A DNA stretch of 64,000 nucleotides, taken from Marinarcus sediminis. Its GTDB lineage: Bacteria > Campylobacterota > Campylobacteria > Campylobacterales > Arcobacteraceae. Location of the stretch: assembly GCF_048571275.1 (NCBI RefSeq), contig NZ_CP182357.1, forward strand, positions 1,488,001 to 1,552,000. Direction: 5' to 3'. Below the pieces are notes generated by a model. It made no database searches. It was not told the origin of the DNA and was given only the letters and a program-made list of their open reading frames with translations. Of the stretch, positions 34,005 through 43,263 are shown one piece after another; position 1 is the first letter of the stretch, and every line of letters begins with the position of its first letter. The position numbers and the translations under genes were made by a program.

Positions 34005-35519
34005 ATGAAACGCTTAAAGTGTGCTTCTCTTGATGGATTGGATGCAATAAGCGTAGATGTAGAAGCAACCTTTACAAAAGGGCTTCCCTCCTTCTCGATT
34101 GTGGGACTTGGAACGGGTGCCATTCAAGAGTCGCGTGATCGAATTAAATCGGCACTTTTGACCAATGACTTTAAATTTCCTCCCAAAAAAATTACCATTA
34201 ACCTCTCTCCCAGTGAAATTGCCAAAAGTGGTTCCCAATTTGATCTCTCTATTGCTTTACTTATTGCACTTAATGAGGAGAAAAATGTTACGTTTGATGA
34301 CTTTTATGTTTTTGGAGAAGTGGGCTTAGATGGAAAACTCAAAGACACCAGTTCGATATTCATTTTAATACTCTCCCTTTCACAAGCTGGCTTGCTTAAA
34401 AATGTTGTAATACCCAAAGAATCAGTTGAAAAAGTTTCAAAAATTCCTAATATAAATATTTATGCCTTAAGTACTCTCAATGATACATGTGATTTTTTTC
34501 GCTTCAATTCAAAAGAGGAAAAAAGAGTTAAAAACAGTGATTTTGCCTACAATTTTATAGAGATAAATCAAAAAAAGTATTACTATTTAAGTGAGTTTGC
34601 ACTTGATTACAAAGATGTTAAAGGGCAAGAGATTGCCAAAAGAGCCTCGTTAATTGCAGCAGCAGGAAATCACAATATTCTTTTTGAAGGCAGTCCAGGC
34701 TGTGGAAAATCGATGATAACCAAACGACTGCGATATATTATGCCTCCTATGAGTTTAGAAGAGATTTTGGAAAAAGCCAAGTTAGAATCGTTTGATGCCA
34801 AAGAGCCACAGTTTAATCCCTTACGCGTTTATCGAAGTCCACATCATACCTCTACGCGTGCTTCAATTTTTGGTGGAGGAACGAGCAGTGCCAAAATAGG
34901 GGAGGTGGCTTTAAGCAATAACGGTTTGCTTTTTTTCGATGAGTTGCCTCATTTTGGCAAAACCATTTTAGAAGCGTTACGTGAGCCACTAGAAGATTAC
35001 ACCATTTTAATCAGTCGAGTCAATTCAAAAGTGAACTATTTCACAAAATTTATGTTTGTGGCTGCACAAAATCCTTGTCCTTGTGGAAACTTGCTCAGTT
35101 CCAAAAAAGAGTGTCGATGTAACGAATTAGAGATTAACCGATATAAAAACAGACTCTCTGAACCTTTTTTAGACCGAATCGATCTGTTTGTGACCATGAA
35201 TGAAAATTCTCCACAAGATGGCTCAACTGTAAATTCGAAACAGTTGCATCAAAAAGTGATTGCTGCTTTTGGTATGCAAAAACACAGAATGCAAAACGAC
35301 TTAAATGGAAAACTTAACGACGAAATGTTAAGCAAAGTGTGTTTTTTAAGCAGTGAGTGTGAATACATTTTGAATAAAGCCATTGAAAATCTTAATCTCT
35401 CTTTTAGAAGTATCAATAAAATCAAAAAAGTTGCACGTACCATTGCTGATTTAGAACAATCTTCACTGATAGAAAAGGTGCATTTGTTGGAGGCGTTAAG
35501 TTATAGAAGGCGAACTTAG
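34005..35519 (+). CDS. comM: YifB/ComM-family Mg-chelatase-like AAA+ ATPase
   Basis: A 504-residue protein with an N-terminal Lon-like domain (1-165, including the GLPSFSIVGLGTGAIQESRDRIKSAL family signature), a AAA+ core with Walker A EGSPGCGKSM and Walker B GLLFFDELPHF, and a C-terminal lid with a zinc-type CPCG...CRC cluster. ComM is a hexameric branch-migration helicase that assists integration of transforming DNA. Together with the type II/IV-pilus-like operon downstream it suggests natural competence, which is inference. The ATG follows directly on the membrane protein stop. Confidence 0.9.
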   Translation: MKRLKCASLDGLDAISVDVEATFTKGLPSFSIVGLGTGAIQESRDRIKSALLTNDFKFPPKKITINLSPSEIAKSGSQFDLSIALLIALNEEKNVTFDDFYVFGEVGLDGKLKDTSSIFILILSLSQAGLLKNVVIPKESVEKVSKIPNINIYALSTLNDTCDFFRFNSKEEKRVKNSDFAYNFIEINQKKYYYLSEFALDYKDVKGQEIAKRASLIAAAGNHNILFEGSPGCGKSMITKRLRYIMPPMSLEEILEKAKLESFDAKEPQFNPLRVYRSPHHTSTRASIFGGGTSSAKIGEVALSNNGLLFFDELPHFGKTILEALREPLEDYTILISRVNSKVNYFTKFMFVAAQNPCPCGNLLSSKKECRCNELEINRYKNRLSEPFLDRIDLFVTMNENSPQDGSTVNSKQLHQKVIAAFGMQKHRMQNDLNGKLNDEMLSKVCFLSSECEYILNKAIENLNLSFRSINKIKKVARTIADLEQSSLIEKVHLLEALSYRRRT

Positions 35520-35596
35520 TAAGAGTTCATTTACGCAAGGTTTTAGCATTATTTGGCTAGAATCAACACCTTAATGGTATATAGAAGGAAGTTGAT

Positions 35597-36268
35597 ATGA
35601 AATATCTATTTGCGCTATTTTTAGTTCTGTTTGTTTGTGGTTGCAGCAGTAAAGTTGCTGTTGTAAAAATTGCCAATAATGAAGCATTACTCTCTGAAAA
35701 TGGTGAGGTGATAACCAATGCAAAATATGAGATGTTATTCAAATTTAATGACAAATTTTATAAAACATTAAAAAATGGGAAATTTGGAATAATCAAAGTT
35801 AACGCAGAAGAGGTTTTAAAACCCATTTATGACTCTATTTCAAACGAATATAATGGCCATGCCATCATTGAATTAAATGGAAAATTTGGTTTGGTTGATT
35901 CCAATTTTGACGAACGTATTAAACCACAATATGAGTACATCAATGATATTAACGACAATTTTTTAATTGTAAAGTATAAAAAAGTGGGTTGTGTTGATTA
36001 TGATAATAATATTTTATTGGATTATAAATACGATATGATTTACCCTTTTCATGAAGGTTTAGCCAGAGTTGAAAATGGTGGAAAATTTGGTTTTATTGAT
36101 GAGTCCTGTCAAGAAGTGGTTAAACCTATTTATGATTATGCTGGCGATTTTTACAATGGCTATGCAAAAATAAAACTTAATGATAAATACAGTTTTATTA
36201 ACAGAAATACAGAAAAAATATCCGAAGTAGATTTGGATAATGTTGAAAATTTTAAAGGAAATTATTAA
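35597..36268 (+). CDS. WG-repeat lipoprotein
   Basis: A 223-residue protein with a lipoprotein-type signal (FVCGCSS around residues 12-18) and about five WG-like repeats of 30-35 residues, seen as NGKFGIIKVNAEEVLKPIYDSI, NGKFGLVDSNFDERIKPQYEY and NGGKFGFIDESCQEVVKPIYDYA. WG repeats form a beta-rich scaffold of unknown ligand. Its stop and the era ATG share a base, so they are co-translated; the link to Era is unexplained. Confidence 0.82.
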   Translation: MKYLFALFLVLFVCGCSSKVAVVKIANNEALLSENGEVITNAKYEMLFKFNDKFYKTLKNGKFGIIKVNAEEVLKPIYDSISNEYNGHAIIELNGKFGLVDSNFDERIKPQYEYINDINDNFLIVKYKKVGCVDYDNNILLDYKYDMIYPFHEGLARVENGGKFGFIDESCQEVVKPIYDYAGDFYNGYAKIKLNDKYSFINRNTEKISEVDLDNVENFKGNY

Positions 36269-37149
36269 TGACAAAATGTGGATATGTTTCAGTTATAGGA
36301 CGTCCAAATGCAGGTAAAAGTTCACTCTTAAATTGGCTTGTTGGAGAAAAAATTGCCATGGTTTCACACAAAGCCAATGCAACCAGAAAACGATCAAATA
36401 TCATTGTAATGCACAATGATGATCAAATTGTTTTTATAGATACTCCAGGACTTCATGAAACAGAAAAGTTGTTAAATCAATTTATGCTTGATGAAGCGTT
36501 AAAAGCGATGGGGGATTGCGATTTAATTTTGTTTTTAGCCCCCGTTACAGACAGAGTGAAATATTATGAAGAGTTTTTAGAAAAAAACAAAAAAAACATC
36601 AAACACATACTTTTATTAACAAAAATAGACAACGTCACCAATGAAGAGATGTTGGCTAAAATGACAGAGTATGAAGCTTACAACGACAAATATGAAGCAG
36701 TCATTCCTGTGTCAATTAAAAAAGGGACAAAACATTCTGATATTTTAAATGATGTGGTCAAACATTTGCCAGAACACCCCTATTTATTTGACCCAGAAAT
36801 TTTAACAACAGAGCATTTACGTGATATTTATAAAGAGTTTATTCGTGAATCGATTTTTGAAAACATTTCAGATGAAATTCCTTATGAAACCGATGTTTTA
36901 ATCAATAAAGTTGAAGAGAAAGATAATGTTGATGTGATAAAAGCTACCATCATTGTTCAAAAAAGTACCCAAAAAGGAATGATTATTGGGAAAGGGGCAA
37001 CGGCAATTAAACGAATTGGGAAAGATGCCCGATTGAAAATTGAAAAGTTAAGTGGCAAAAAAGTCTATTTAGAACTTTTTGTTTCGGTGAAAAAAGGGTG
37101 GACTAAAAATAAACAAGGCCTTAAAGATTTGGGATACGATGTTGAATAA
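36268..37149 (+). CDS. era: GTPase Era
   Basis: A 293-residue ribosome-assembly GTPase. The G1 loop GRPNAGKSS, G3 DTPGLHE and G4 LTKIDN are present, and the C-terminal KH domain has the motif GMIIGKGATAIKRIG. It binds the 3' end of 16S rRNA during 30S maturation. It is followed by a weak hairpin (37149-37172). Confidence 0.97.
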   Translation: MTKCGYVSVIGRPNAGKSSLLNWLVGEKIAMVSHKANATRKRSNIIVMHNDDQIVFIDTPGLHETEKLLNQFMLDEALKAMGDCDLILFLAPVTDRVKYYEEFLEKNKKNIKHILLLTKIDNVTNEEMLAKMTEYEAYNDKYEAVIPVSIKKGTKHSDILNDVVKHLPEHPYLFDPEILTTEHLRDIYKEFIRESIFENISDEIPYETDVLINKVEEKDNVDVIKATIIVQKSTQKGMIIGKGATAIKRIGKDARLKIEKLSGKKVYLELFVSVKKGWTKNKQGLKDLGYDVE

Positions 37150-37172
37150 AATGTAACACTAAAGTTACATTT
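37149..37172 (+). terminator. Weak hairpin after era
   Basis: AAATGTAAC pairs perfectly with GTTACATTT around a six-base loop, overlapping the final base of the era stop. No T run follows, so termination may be partial. A TATAAT at 37187-37192 is a good -10 box for the next gene. Confidence 0.4.
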
Positions 37173-37186
37173 AAATGTTAGCTTGT

Positions 37187-37192
37187 TATAAT
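37187..37192 (+). promoter_or_regulatory. Probable -10 box of the pilus-like operon
   Basis: Perfect TATAAT 26 bases before the GTG start at 37218, after the era hairpin. Confidence 0.4.
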
Positions 37193-37217
37193 CTGTTATC
37201 AAAAATAGGTTATAACT

Positions 37218-38093
37218 GTGAAAACGACACATATTGTTTCATTAGAAGAACTTAATACCCTTACCGTAGATGTGAGTGAATCCATCTTAGATGAACTGCT
37301 TTTAGAGTTTGCATATACCCATTTTGAACAACATAAAATGCCTTTAAATCATACTCATAAGATTTTTTCCTCTTATTTGCCTTTGAGTCAGCAATACTTT
37401 TTTTGTGCCTTTGCATCAAAAAATAATGAAGAGGTCATTGCTCCTTATGTGTTAAGTTCATTTTATTTAAATCAAATCCAATGCAATACCACCGATGTTT
37501 TTATTTTAGATAATTTTTTTGCTTTGTATCAAAATGGGAAACTGCTCTATTTTAAACTCTTAAAAGAGTTGGTACTCAAACATGAAATAACAAACTTTAT
37601 TCAAAAGAGTTTGCAACTGAAACTTGATAATATCTACGAAATCAGCGAAAGTGATTTTAAACACTATCAAACACTTTTTTTACAAGAAGAATCCAAACTT
37701 GAAAAATTTGACTCTATTGCCCATCAAAAAAGAACACATCTAAAACGATTCGTTTTTTACAATACGCTTATTTTTTTCTGTTTATGCGGATATTTCTTTT
37801 TTTATGATTTTATCAATACTCAAAACATGGCACCACAAAGCTCATTTACTCCACTAAAGCAAAAAAAGTCTTTAACGCTTCCTTTGACCAAATTATTTCA
37901 AAATATCAATACCTATGGTTTAAAACTTATTAATGTTGAAGTGAATAACAAAACCATTACATTAAAACTCTCTCACTCACATAAAATGACCTTGATTGAA
38001 TTTATGAAACTCTATGCTTCAACAATCGAAAACATCTCTTATAATACAAAGGAGAATCAGTATGAACTTACCGCAACGCTTAAATTTACTTGA
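37218..38093 (+). CDS. PilN/GspL-like assembly protein (tentative)
   Basis: A 291-residue protein starting with GTG. A cytoplasmic N-terminal part (about 1-170) precedes one transmembrane segment (about 177-197) and a periplasmic C-terminal domain of about 90 residues. This is the topology of GspL/PilN-type inner-membrane platform proteins, and it is the first gene before a PilP-like, a GspE and a GspF gene. No strong family motif is visible, so the assignment depends on topology and operon. Its last codons overlap the next gene start (38062). Confidence 0.6.
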   Translation: MKTTHIVSLEELNTLTVDVSESILDELLLEFAYTHFEQHKMPLNHTHKIFSSYLPLSQQYFFCAFASKNNEEVIAPYVLSSFYLNQIQCNTTDVFILDNFFALYQNGKLLYFKLLKELVLKHEITNFIQKSLQLKLDNIYEISESDFKHYQTLFLQEESKLEKFDSIAHQKRTHLKRFVFYNTLIFFCLCGYFFFYDFINTQNMAPQSSFTPLKQKKSLTLPLTKLFQNINTYGLKLINVEVNNKTITLKLSHSHKMTLIEFMKLYASTIENISYNTKENQYELTATLKFT

Positions 38094-38745
38094 GAATAAT
38101 CTGCTGCTTTTAAGTCCAATAAGAAGGGCAGAGTTATATTTGTTGCCTTTTATGATTGCTCTTTTAATTCTCTATAATTTTCCTAAAACTGTCGATGCTT
38201 CTATAAATATCAATAAAAAAGCAACAGTTGTAAACGTGGATGAGTTTCAATTTATGAAAGATATGAATCACTTTTTAAAACAAGAACAGCTCACGCTTAT
38301 GTCCTTAAAACAGAACAATCAAAAATACCTCTTTACATTGGAAGGAGACTTTAAAAATTTAATGCATTTTGTGAATTTTTGTGAGCATTATAAAAGTGTC
38401 AATACCATTGAACGGTTACTCTTCAAATCTACTTCGGATGCTCTTATTAAAAGCATGACTATTGAGTTTGAATTTGAAAAAGATGTTTACAATACCACAG
38501 AAAGCAGTACCATTTTAAGTGCGATTAATCGCTTATCAAACCCTTTTGAAAGCAATGGCAAAACCAGCAGAAAAAAGTTATATGCAATTGTGGATGATGA
38601 AGCCTTAATTGGGGAACAATGGTTAAAAGTCAACGATGCGTTGGGTGAGTTAACCGTTGAGAAAATTGATTTAAACCAAGTAAGGCTAAGAAGTAAAAAC
38701 AATGAGATAACAACATTGGAGTTATACGATGAATCTCTTAAATGA
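38062..38745 (+). CDS. PilO/PilP- or GspC-like assembly protein (tentative)
   Basis: About 227 residues from the ATG at 38062, which follows AAAGGAGAATCAG and overlaps the preceding gene by 32 bases. One transmembrane segment lies at about 27-43. A mid-domain follows, and the C-terminal beta-rich segment has GEQWLKVNDALGELTVEKIDLNQVRLRSKN. That segment resembles the secretin-binding homology region of GspC/PilP proteins. It overlaps the next gene by 17 bases. No secretin gene is present in the window. Confidence 0.6.
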   Translation: MNLPQRLNLLENNLLLLSPIRRAELYLLPFMIALLILYNFPKTVDASININKKATVVNVDEFQFMKDMNHFLKQEQLTLMSLKQNNQKYLFTLEGDFKNLMHFVNFCEHYKSVNTIERLLFKSTSDALIKSMTIEFEFEKDVYNTTESSTILSAINRLSNPFESNGKTSRKKLYAIVDDEALIGEQWLKVNDALGELTVEKIDLNQVRLRSKNNEITTLELYDESLK

Positions 38746-40129
38746 GCAGAGTATTGATTATGATTTTTTATATGAATTTGATGTGAACCTGTTAAAGCAA
38801 AATCAATTTATTCCCATTATTAAAGATGATTTTTTGATTGTAGTAGCAGTGACACATGATTCAAATTTGGAATATTTGAGTCTTAAATATCATCTTCCTC
38901 TTAAAAAAATAGAGGTTACATTAAGTGAAATTTTATTTGTTTTAGAAGAGTTGCCAAGAAAAAAGAGCATCTACTCAAACTATATAAAATCGCTTGGCAT
39001 CAGTGACTACTCCTCTTCTTATATTGGCAATTTTGTGGATGATTTGATTGCTTTTGCTTTGGACAAAAACAGCAGTGATATTCATATTGAAACCCAACAA
39101 GAGTCTGTTCGTATACGTTTTCGTATTGATGGTTTGTTACACCATTTTTTTATGTTCGATTTGGCGTTTTATACGGTCATCAGTTCTGTGATTAAACTTC
39201 TGTCTTCTTTGGATATTACACAAAGAAGAAAACCACAAAATGGACGATTCAGTAAAACCATAAAGAACCGAGTTTTTGATTTCAGAGTCTCCATTATGCC
39301 CACCATTCATGGAGAATCCATTGTTATTCGAATTTTGGATAAAAAGAGTGTCAATAAAAGTTTGAACAACTTGGGGTTTGAAAAAGAGATGTTGGCTTCT
39401 ATTAAAGAGTGTATAGGCTTTTCTCAAGGATTGATTCTTATAACAGGACCTACGGGAAGTGGGAAAACCACAACTCTTTACTCCATACTTAAAGAGCTCA
39501 ACAGCGTGAACAAAAAGATTATTACCATTGAAGATCCTGTTGAATATCAAATAAAAAACATTCAACAAGTTGCCATTAACAGTGAAATAAATTTGGGTTT
39601 TGTTGAAGTGTTAAAAGATGTACTCAGACAAGACCCTGATATTTTGATGATCGGTGAAATTCGTGACATAGAGTCTTTAAAAATTGCTATACAAGCCTCT
39701 CTTACAGGCCATTTAGTTTTGGCAACACTGCATGCCAATGATTCTATTTCAACCATTAATAGGCTCTTAGACCTACAAGCAGAGCCTTTTTTAATTGCTT
39801 CAACACTGAAAGCGGTTATTTCTCAAAGATTGGTTCTGAAACTGTGCGAATCATGTAAAAAAGAGACGCTATTTAATGGGGTTAAGAGTTTTGAGCCACA
39901 CGCTTGCCCTGAGTGTAATTTGAGTGGTTTTAAAGGCAGATTGATGTTAAATGAGATTCTGCTTATAGATGAAACCATGGCTTCCATGATTGCAAAATCC
40001 ACTTCTACGTTTGAAATAATTAACCATGCCAAAAAACTTGGATTTAAAAAGTTGCATGATAATGGCATAGAAAAAGTCAAACAAGGGTTGACTACCTTGG
40101 CAGAAGTTTATAAGGTGACCAAGTGTTAA
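38729..40129 (+). CDS. GspE/PilB-family assembly ATPase
   Basis: A 466-residue hexameric secretion ATPase. It shows SSDIHIE, Walker A GPTGSGKTTTL (about 240-250), the Asp box ITIEDPVEYQ, Walker B LMIGEIRD, the His box ATLHANDS and a tetracysteine zinc site (CESCKK, then CPEC about 30 residues on). It drives pilus or pseudopilus polymerisation. It lacks most of the N1 domain of classical PilB. The gene overlaps its neighbours on both sides, giving a tight four-gene operon. Confidence 0.93.
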   Translation: MNLLNEQSIDYDFLYEFDVNLLKQNQFIPIIKDDFLIVVAVTHDSNLEYLSLKYHLPLKKIEVTLSEILFVLEELPRKKSIYSNYIKSLGISDYSSSYIGNFVDDLIAFALDKNSSDIHIETQQESVRIRFRIDGLLHHFFMFDLAFYTVISSVIKLLSSLDITQRRKPQNGRFSKTIKNRVFDFRVSIMPTIHGESIVIRILDKKSVNKSLNNLGFEKEMLASIKECIGFSQGLILITGPTGSGKTTTLYSILKELNSVNKKIITIEDPVEYQIKNIQQVAINSEINLGFVEVLKDVLRQDPDILMIGEIRDIESLKIAIQASLTGHLVLATLHANDSISTINRLLDLQAEPFLIASTLKAVISQRLVLKLCESCKKETLFNGVKSFEPHACPECNLSGFKGRLMLNEILLIDETMASMIAKSTSTFEIINHAKKLGFKKLHDNGIEKVKQGLTTLAEVYKVTKC

Positions 40130-41313
40130 GTGCGTATAAAATAAAATATCAAGAAGAGGGGAAAATTAAAAGCAAGATTCTCTCTTACGAAGAGTTTGAA
40201 GCGGAAAAAGCACACTTAAATATTTTAAGTGTACAGAAGGTGAAAAAAAGAACTTTCACGTGGCGACAAAGGGTAACGACTAAAGAGATATTACATTTTT
40301 TCAGTGAATTAAACATCATGCTACAAGCGAATATTCTTTTCAGCGATGCGCTGAATATTTTATATAAAAACAGTCATAATGAGACCTTACAAGAGATTAT
40401 TTTGGTGATATTAAAATCGGTACAAAATGGAAAACAGCTTGACCTTGAACTCTCAAAATACAGAAGTGTCTTAGGTTCTTTGCCTTTGGCTTTTTTTAAA
40501 ATTGCACAAAATAATGGCAACTTAAAATCGGCAATGAACTCTTTGGTATTGATTTTAGAGAACCTACAACAAAGCAAAGAACTTCTGTTTAATGCTTTAC
40601 GTTATCCTATGATTTTATTGGTTTCCCTTTTTGCTTTGATTCTTTTTTGTTTCTATTTTATTATTCCAAAGTTTGAGTATTTGTTTATACAGTATGAGAC
40701 AACTTTGCCTTTAGCAACTAAGATACTTTTAGGGCTGAAAGATTTTTTACATCACTACTTTTTGTTTGTTTTAGTGGGAGTGGTTTTGACTGTTTTTTAT
40801 TGCCTCAATCGGTATAAACATCTCTATACTTTTCGGTATAAAATAGACAAGTGGATGATATTAAAAATTCCCATAGTAAGCAAACTGCTCTTTTTTATCG
40901 CGTTTCAGCAATTCTTTTTGTGTGTAAAAATTCTTCTTGAAGACAAACATAAATTCCAAAGTGCACTGTTGCATTCAAAAATTTTGATTAATAATTGTTA
41001 TCTGGGTGAAAAGCTAAAAATCATAAATCAGCAAATTCAAAGTGGAAAACCAATATTATACGCCTTTGAGAACTCTTTTTTATTTGATGATATGACACTA
41101 AGATTGATCAGTGTTGGCGAGCAAAGTAATGCTTTGGATATCACCATCAATGAGATTGAAAAGATTTACAAAAAAAGATTAAACGATTCATTTAAAACCT
41201 TTACCACATACATAGAGCCAACTTTCTTTGTACTTATATCAGCTATTGTTGTTTGGATTATGTTGGCTATTTTTATGCCTGTGTGGAATTTGGGTGAAAC
41301 AATGAACTTCTAA
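40123..41313 (+). CDS. GspF/PilC-family inner-membrane platform protein
   Basis: A 396-residue polytopic protein with two GspF repeats: cytoplasmic helical domains (about 50-150 and 255-360) and transmembrane segments near 160-180, 208-230 and 370-390. The end IEPTFFVLISAIVVWIMLAIFMPVWNLGE is typical. It is the membrane anchor for the GspE-type ATPase encoded just upstream (seven-base overlap). Confidence 0.9.
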   Translation: MLSAYKIKYQEEGKIKSKILSYEEFEAEKAHLNILSVQKVKKRTFTWRQRVTTKEILHFFSELNIMLQANILFSDALNILYKNSHNETLQEIILVILKSVQNGKQLDLELSKYRSVLGSLPLAFFKIAQNNGNLKSAMNSLVLILENLQQSKELLFNALRYPMILLVSLFALILFCFYFIIPKFEYLFIQYETTLPLATKILLGLKDFLHHYFLFVLVGVVLTVFYCLNRYKHLYTFRYKIDKWMILKIPIVSKLLFFIAFQQFFLCVKILLEDKHKFQSALLHSKILINNCYLGEKLKIINQQIQSGKPILYAFENSFLFDDMTLRLISVGEQSNALDITINEIEKIYKKRLNDSFKTFTTYIEPTFFVLISAIVVWIMLAIFMPVWNLGETMNF

Positions 41314-41325
41314 AAGGTAAAGAGT

Positions 41326-41895
41326 ATGGACAATAAAAAATTTGAAGATTCAATAAAAAATATTTTAGAACATATTGGTGAAGATGTTAATCGAGAAGGA
41401 TTGATTGATACTCCAGCGCGTGTACGAAAAGCCATGGAATTTATGTGCAGTGGTTACAAAGAAGATCCTAAAGAGATTATTCAAAAAGCCCTTTTTCATT
41501 CAACCAATGATGAGATGGTTGTGGTGAAAGATATTGAGTTTTATTCGCATTGTGAACATCATATGCTTCCTATTATTGGGAAAGTCCATGTGGCATATAT
41601 TCCTGATGGAAAAGTAGTGGGGTTAAGCAAAATTCCACGCGTGGTGAATGTATTTGCCAGAAGATTACAAATTCAAGAGCAACTCACGGAACAAATTGCC
41701 GATGCGTTAAATGAGCATTTAAAACCAAAAGGTGTTGCTGTGGTTGTGGATGCACGACACATGTGTATGGAGATGCGTGGGGTTGAAAAAATTTGTTCAA
41801 CGACAGTCACGTCTGCTTTGAGAGGTATTTTTAAAAAAGAGAAAAAAACAAAAGATGAATTTTTGTCTATTATCTCTTCTTCTTTTATGAAATAG
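41326..41895 (+). CDS. folE: GTP cyclohydrolase I
   Basis: A 189-residue enzyme making dihydroneopterin triphosphate from GTP, the first step of folate synthesis. It has EFYSHCEHHMLPIIGKVHVAYIP (zinc Cys and His), GLSKIPRVV and HMCMEMRGVEK (the third zinc ligand). It lies 12 bases after the GspF-like gene and may share its transcript. Its last 11 bases overlap the end of the convergent histidine kinase gene. Confidence 0.96.
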   Translation: MDNKKFEDSIKNILEHIGEDVNREGLIDTPARVRKAMEFMCSGYKEDPKEIIQKALFHSTNDEMVVVKDIEFYSHCEHHMLPIIGKVHVAYIPDGKVVGLSKIPRVVNVFARRLQIQEQLTEQIADALNEHLKPKGVAVVVDARHMCMEMRGVEKICSTTVTSALRGIFKKEKKTKDEFLSIISSSFMK

Positions 41896-43228
41896 TGTTG
41901 TGGGGCAGAGTAATAATAAATTTTGCTCCCAAATACTCTCTGTCTCCATAGTTTAAGTAAGAATTCATCACTTCAATTTTGCCATTCATGTGTCGGCTGA
42001 TGATTTCGTCACTCATATACAAACCAATACCTGTACCTTGATTTTTTGTTTTGGTTGTAAAATAGGGATCAAAGACTTTTTCAATAATTTCTTGTTCAAT
42101 GCCACCCCCGGTATCACTGATGGTAATACAAATTTCTTTCTCATTTTTTTTCATTTCAATACGAATGAGTTTATTATCTTGAGTTTGGGCTAAGGCATCA
42201 ATGGCATTATTGATCAAATTAATAATCACTTGAATAAACTCATTTTCAAGACCATAAATAGAGACATCAAAAAGGTTTTTTTCAATTTGAATGTGGCTTG
42301 TTCGAAGTCTGCTGTATAACAATTCAAATGATTTTTCAATGCTTTGTTTAATATTAAAGGGCACTTTTTTCGGGTTTTTATCAAAAAACTTTCTAAAATC
42401 ATCGATGGTATTAGAGAGATATTGTGAATGATTGTTAATGATTTTCATAGAGTCTAAAATATATTCATCGTCCAAATCATCCATCTCTTTTTTAACTTCA
42501 ATGCCTGTTGCGATGGTTGAAATGGTTGAAAGAGGTTGTCTCCATTGATGAGCAATATTTTCAATCATCTCTCCCAATGCTGCCATTTTTGATTGATGAA
42601 TAATGAGTTTATTTTTTTTGTCAAGTTCTGTAATATCCAACGCAGAAGAGATAATGGTTCGTTTATTGTCTTTAATGCCAAAAGGTGCTGAGTTAAAGTG
42701 CCACACAATGGCTTCATTGGATTTTGTATAAATAGTGACAAGACCACTGTCTACTCTGCTGTTAATGGCATATAAATTCTCAATGATGCTTTTGATTTCT
42801 GAAGCTTTGTTTTTATATGCTTTGTTTGTCCACTTTTCAATGGTATCAATCTCTTCAAAACTGTATCCTGTGAGTTCTAGCCAAGCTTTGTTGATAATTA
42901 AAACTTCTCCCTCTTCATTATAGACCATTATGGGAGTTGGAGATTCTTGAATAATGGTTTCAAAATCTTTTTTTTGTTCTTCTAGGTGTTTGTTGAGTTT
43001 TTGCTCTTTTTTGAAAAATCGATGAATCAAAATATAGATAAGCAAAGAGGTTGTGGAGACAAAAAACCAACCTTTTATGGTTTGTAACGTATTGATTGTC
43101 TCTGGATTTTGTGAAATAAGCCCAACGACATAATCGGATGTGGAAATCCATACGATACTCAATATTAAGTAAATAATGGCGATTTTAAAAGCGGGCGAAA
43201 ATGAATTTAGCATAAATGAGGTACTCAA
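41885..43228 (-). CDS. PAS-domain sensor histidine kinase
   Basis: A 447-residue membrane kinase with two N-terminal transmembrane helices (about 13-33 and 50-67), one PAS domain (about 90-200), a dimerisation/phosphoacceptor helix with IAHQWRQPLSTI and an HATPase domain (NLINNAIDAL, ISDTGGGI, GTGIGLYMS). The HQWRQPL phosphoacceptor is the form common in Campylobacterota. No response regulator is adjacent, so it is an orphan kinase. A shorter start at MLNSFSP (about 43213) is possible. Confidence 0.9.
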   Translation of the reverse strand: MSTSFMLNSFSPAFKIAIIYLILSIVWISTSDYVVGLISQNPETINTLQTIKGWFFVSTTSLLIYILIHRFFKKEQKLNKHLEEQKKDFETIIQESPTPIMVYNEEGEVLIINKAWLELTGYSFEEIDTIEKWTNKAYKNKASEIKSIIENLYAINSRVDSGLVTIYTKSNEAIVWHFNSAPFGIKDNKRTIISSALDITELDKKNKLIIHQSKMAALGEMIENIAHQWRQPLSTISTIATGIEVKKEMDDLDDEYILDSMKIINNHSQYLSNTIDDFRKFFDKNPKKVPFNIKQSIEKSFELLYSRLRTSHIQIEKNLFDVSIYGLENEFIQVIINLINNAIDALAQTQDNKLIRIEMKKNEKEICITISDTGGGIEQEIIEKVFDPYFTTKTKNQGTGIGLYMSDEIISRHMNGKIEVMNSYLNYGDREYLGAKFIITLPHNTIS

Positions 43229-43263
43229 TTTTTCTTTTATTATACTCTTTTTGTATAAAAAAA

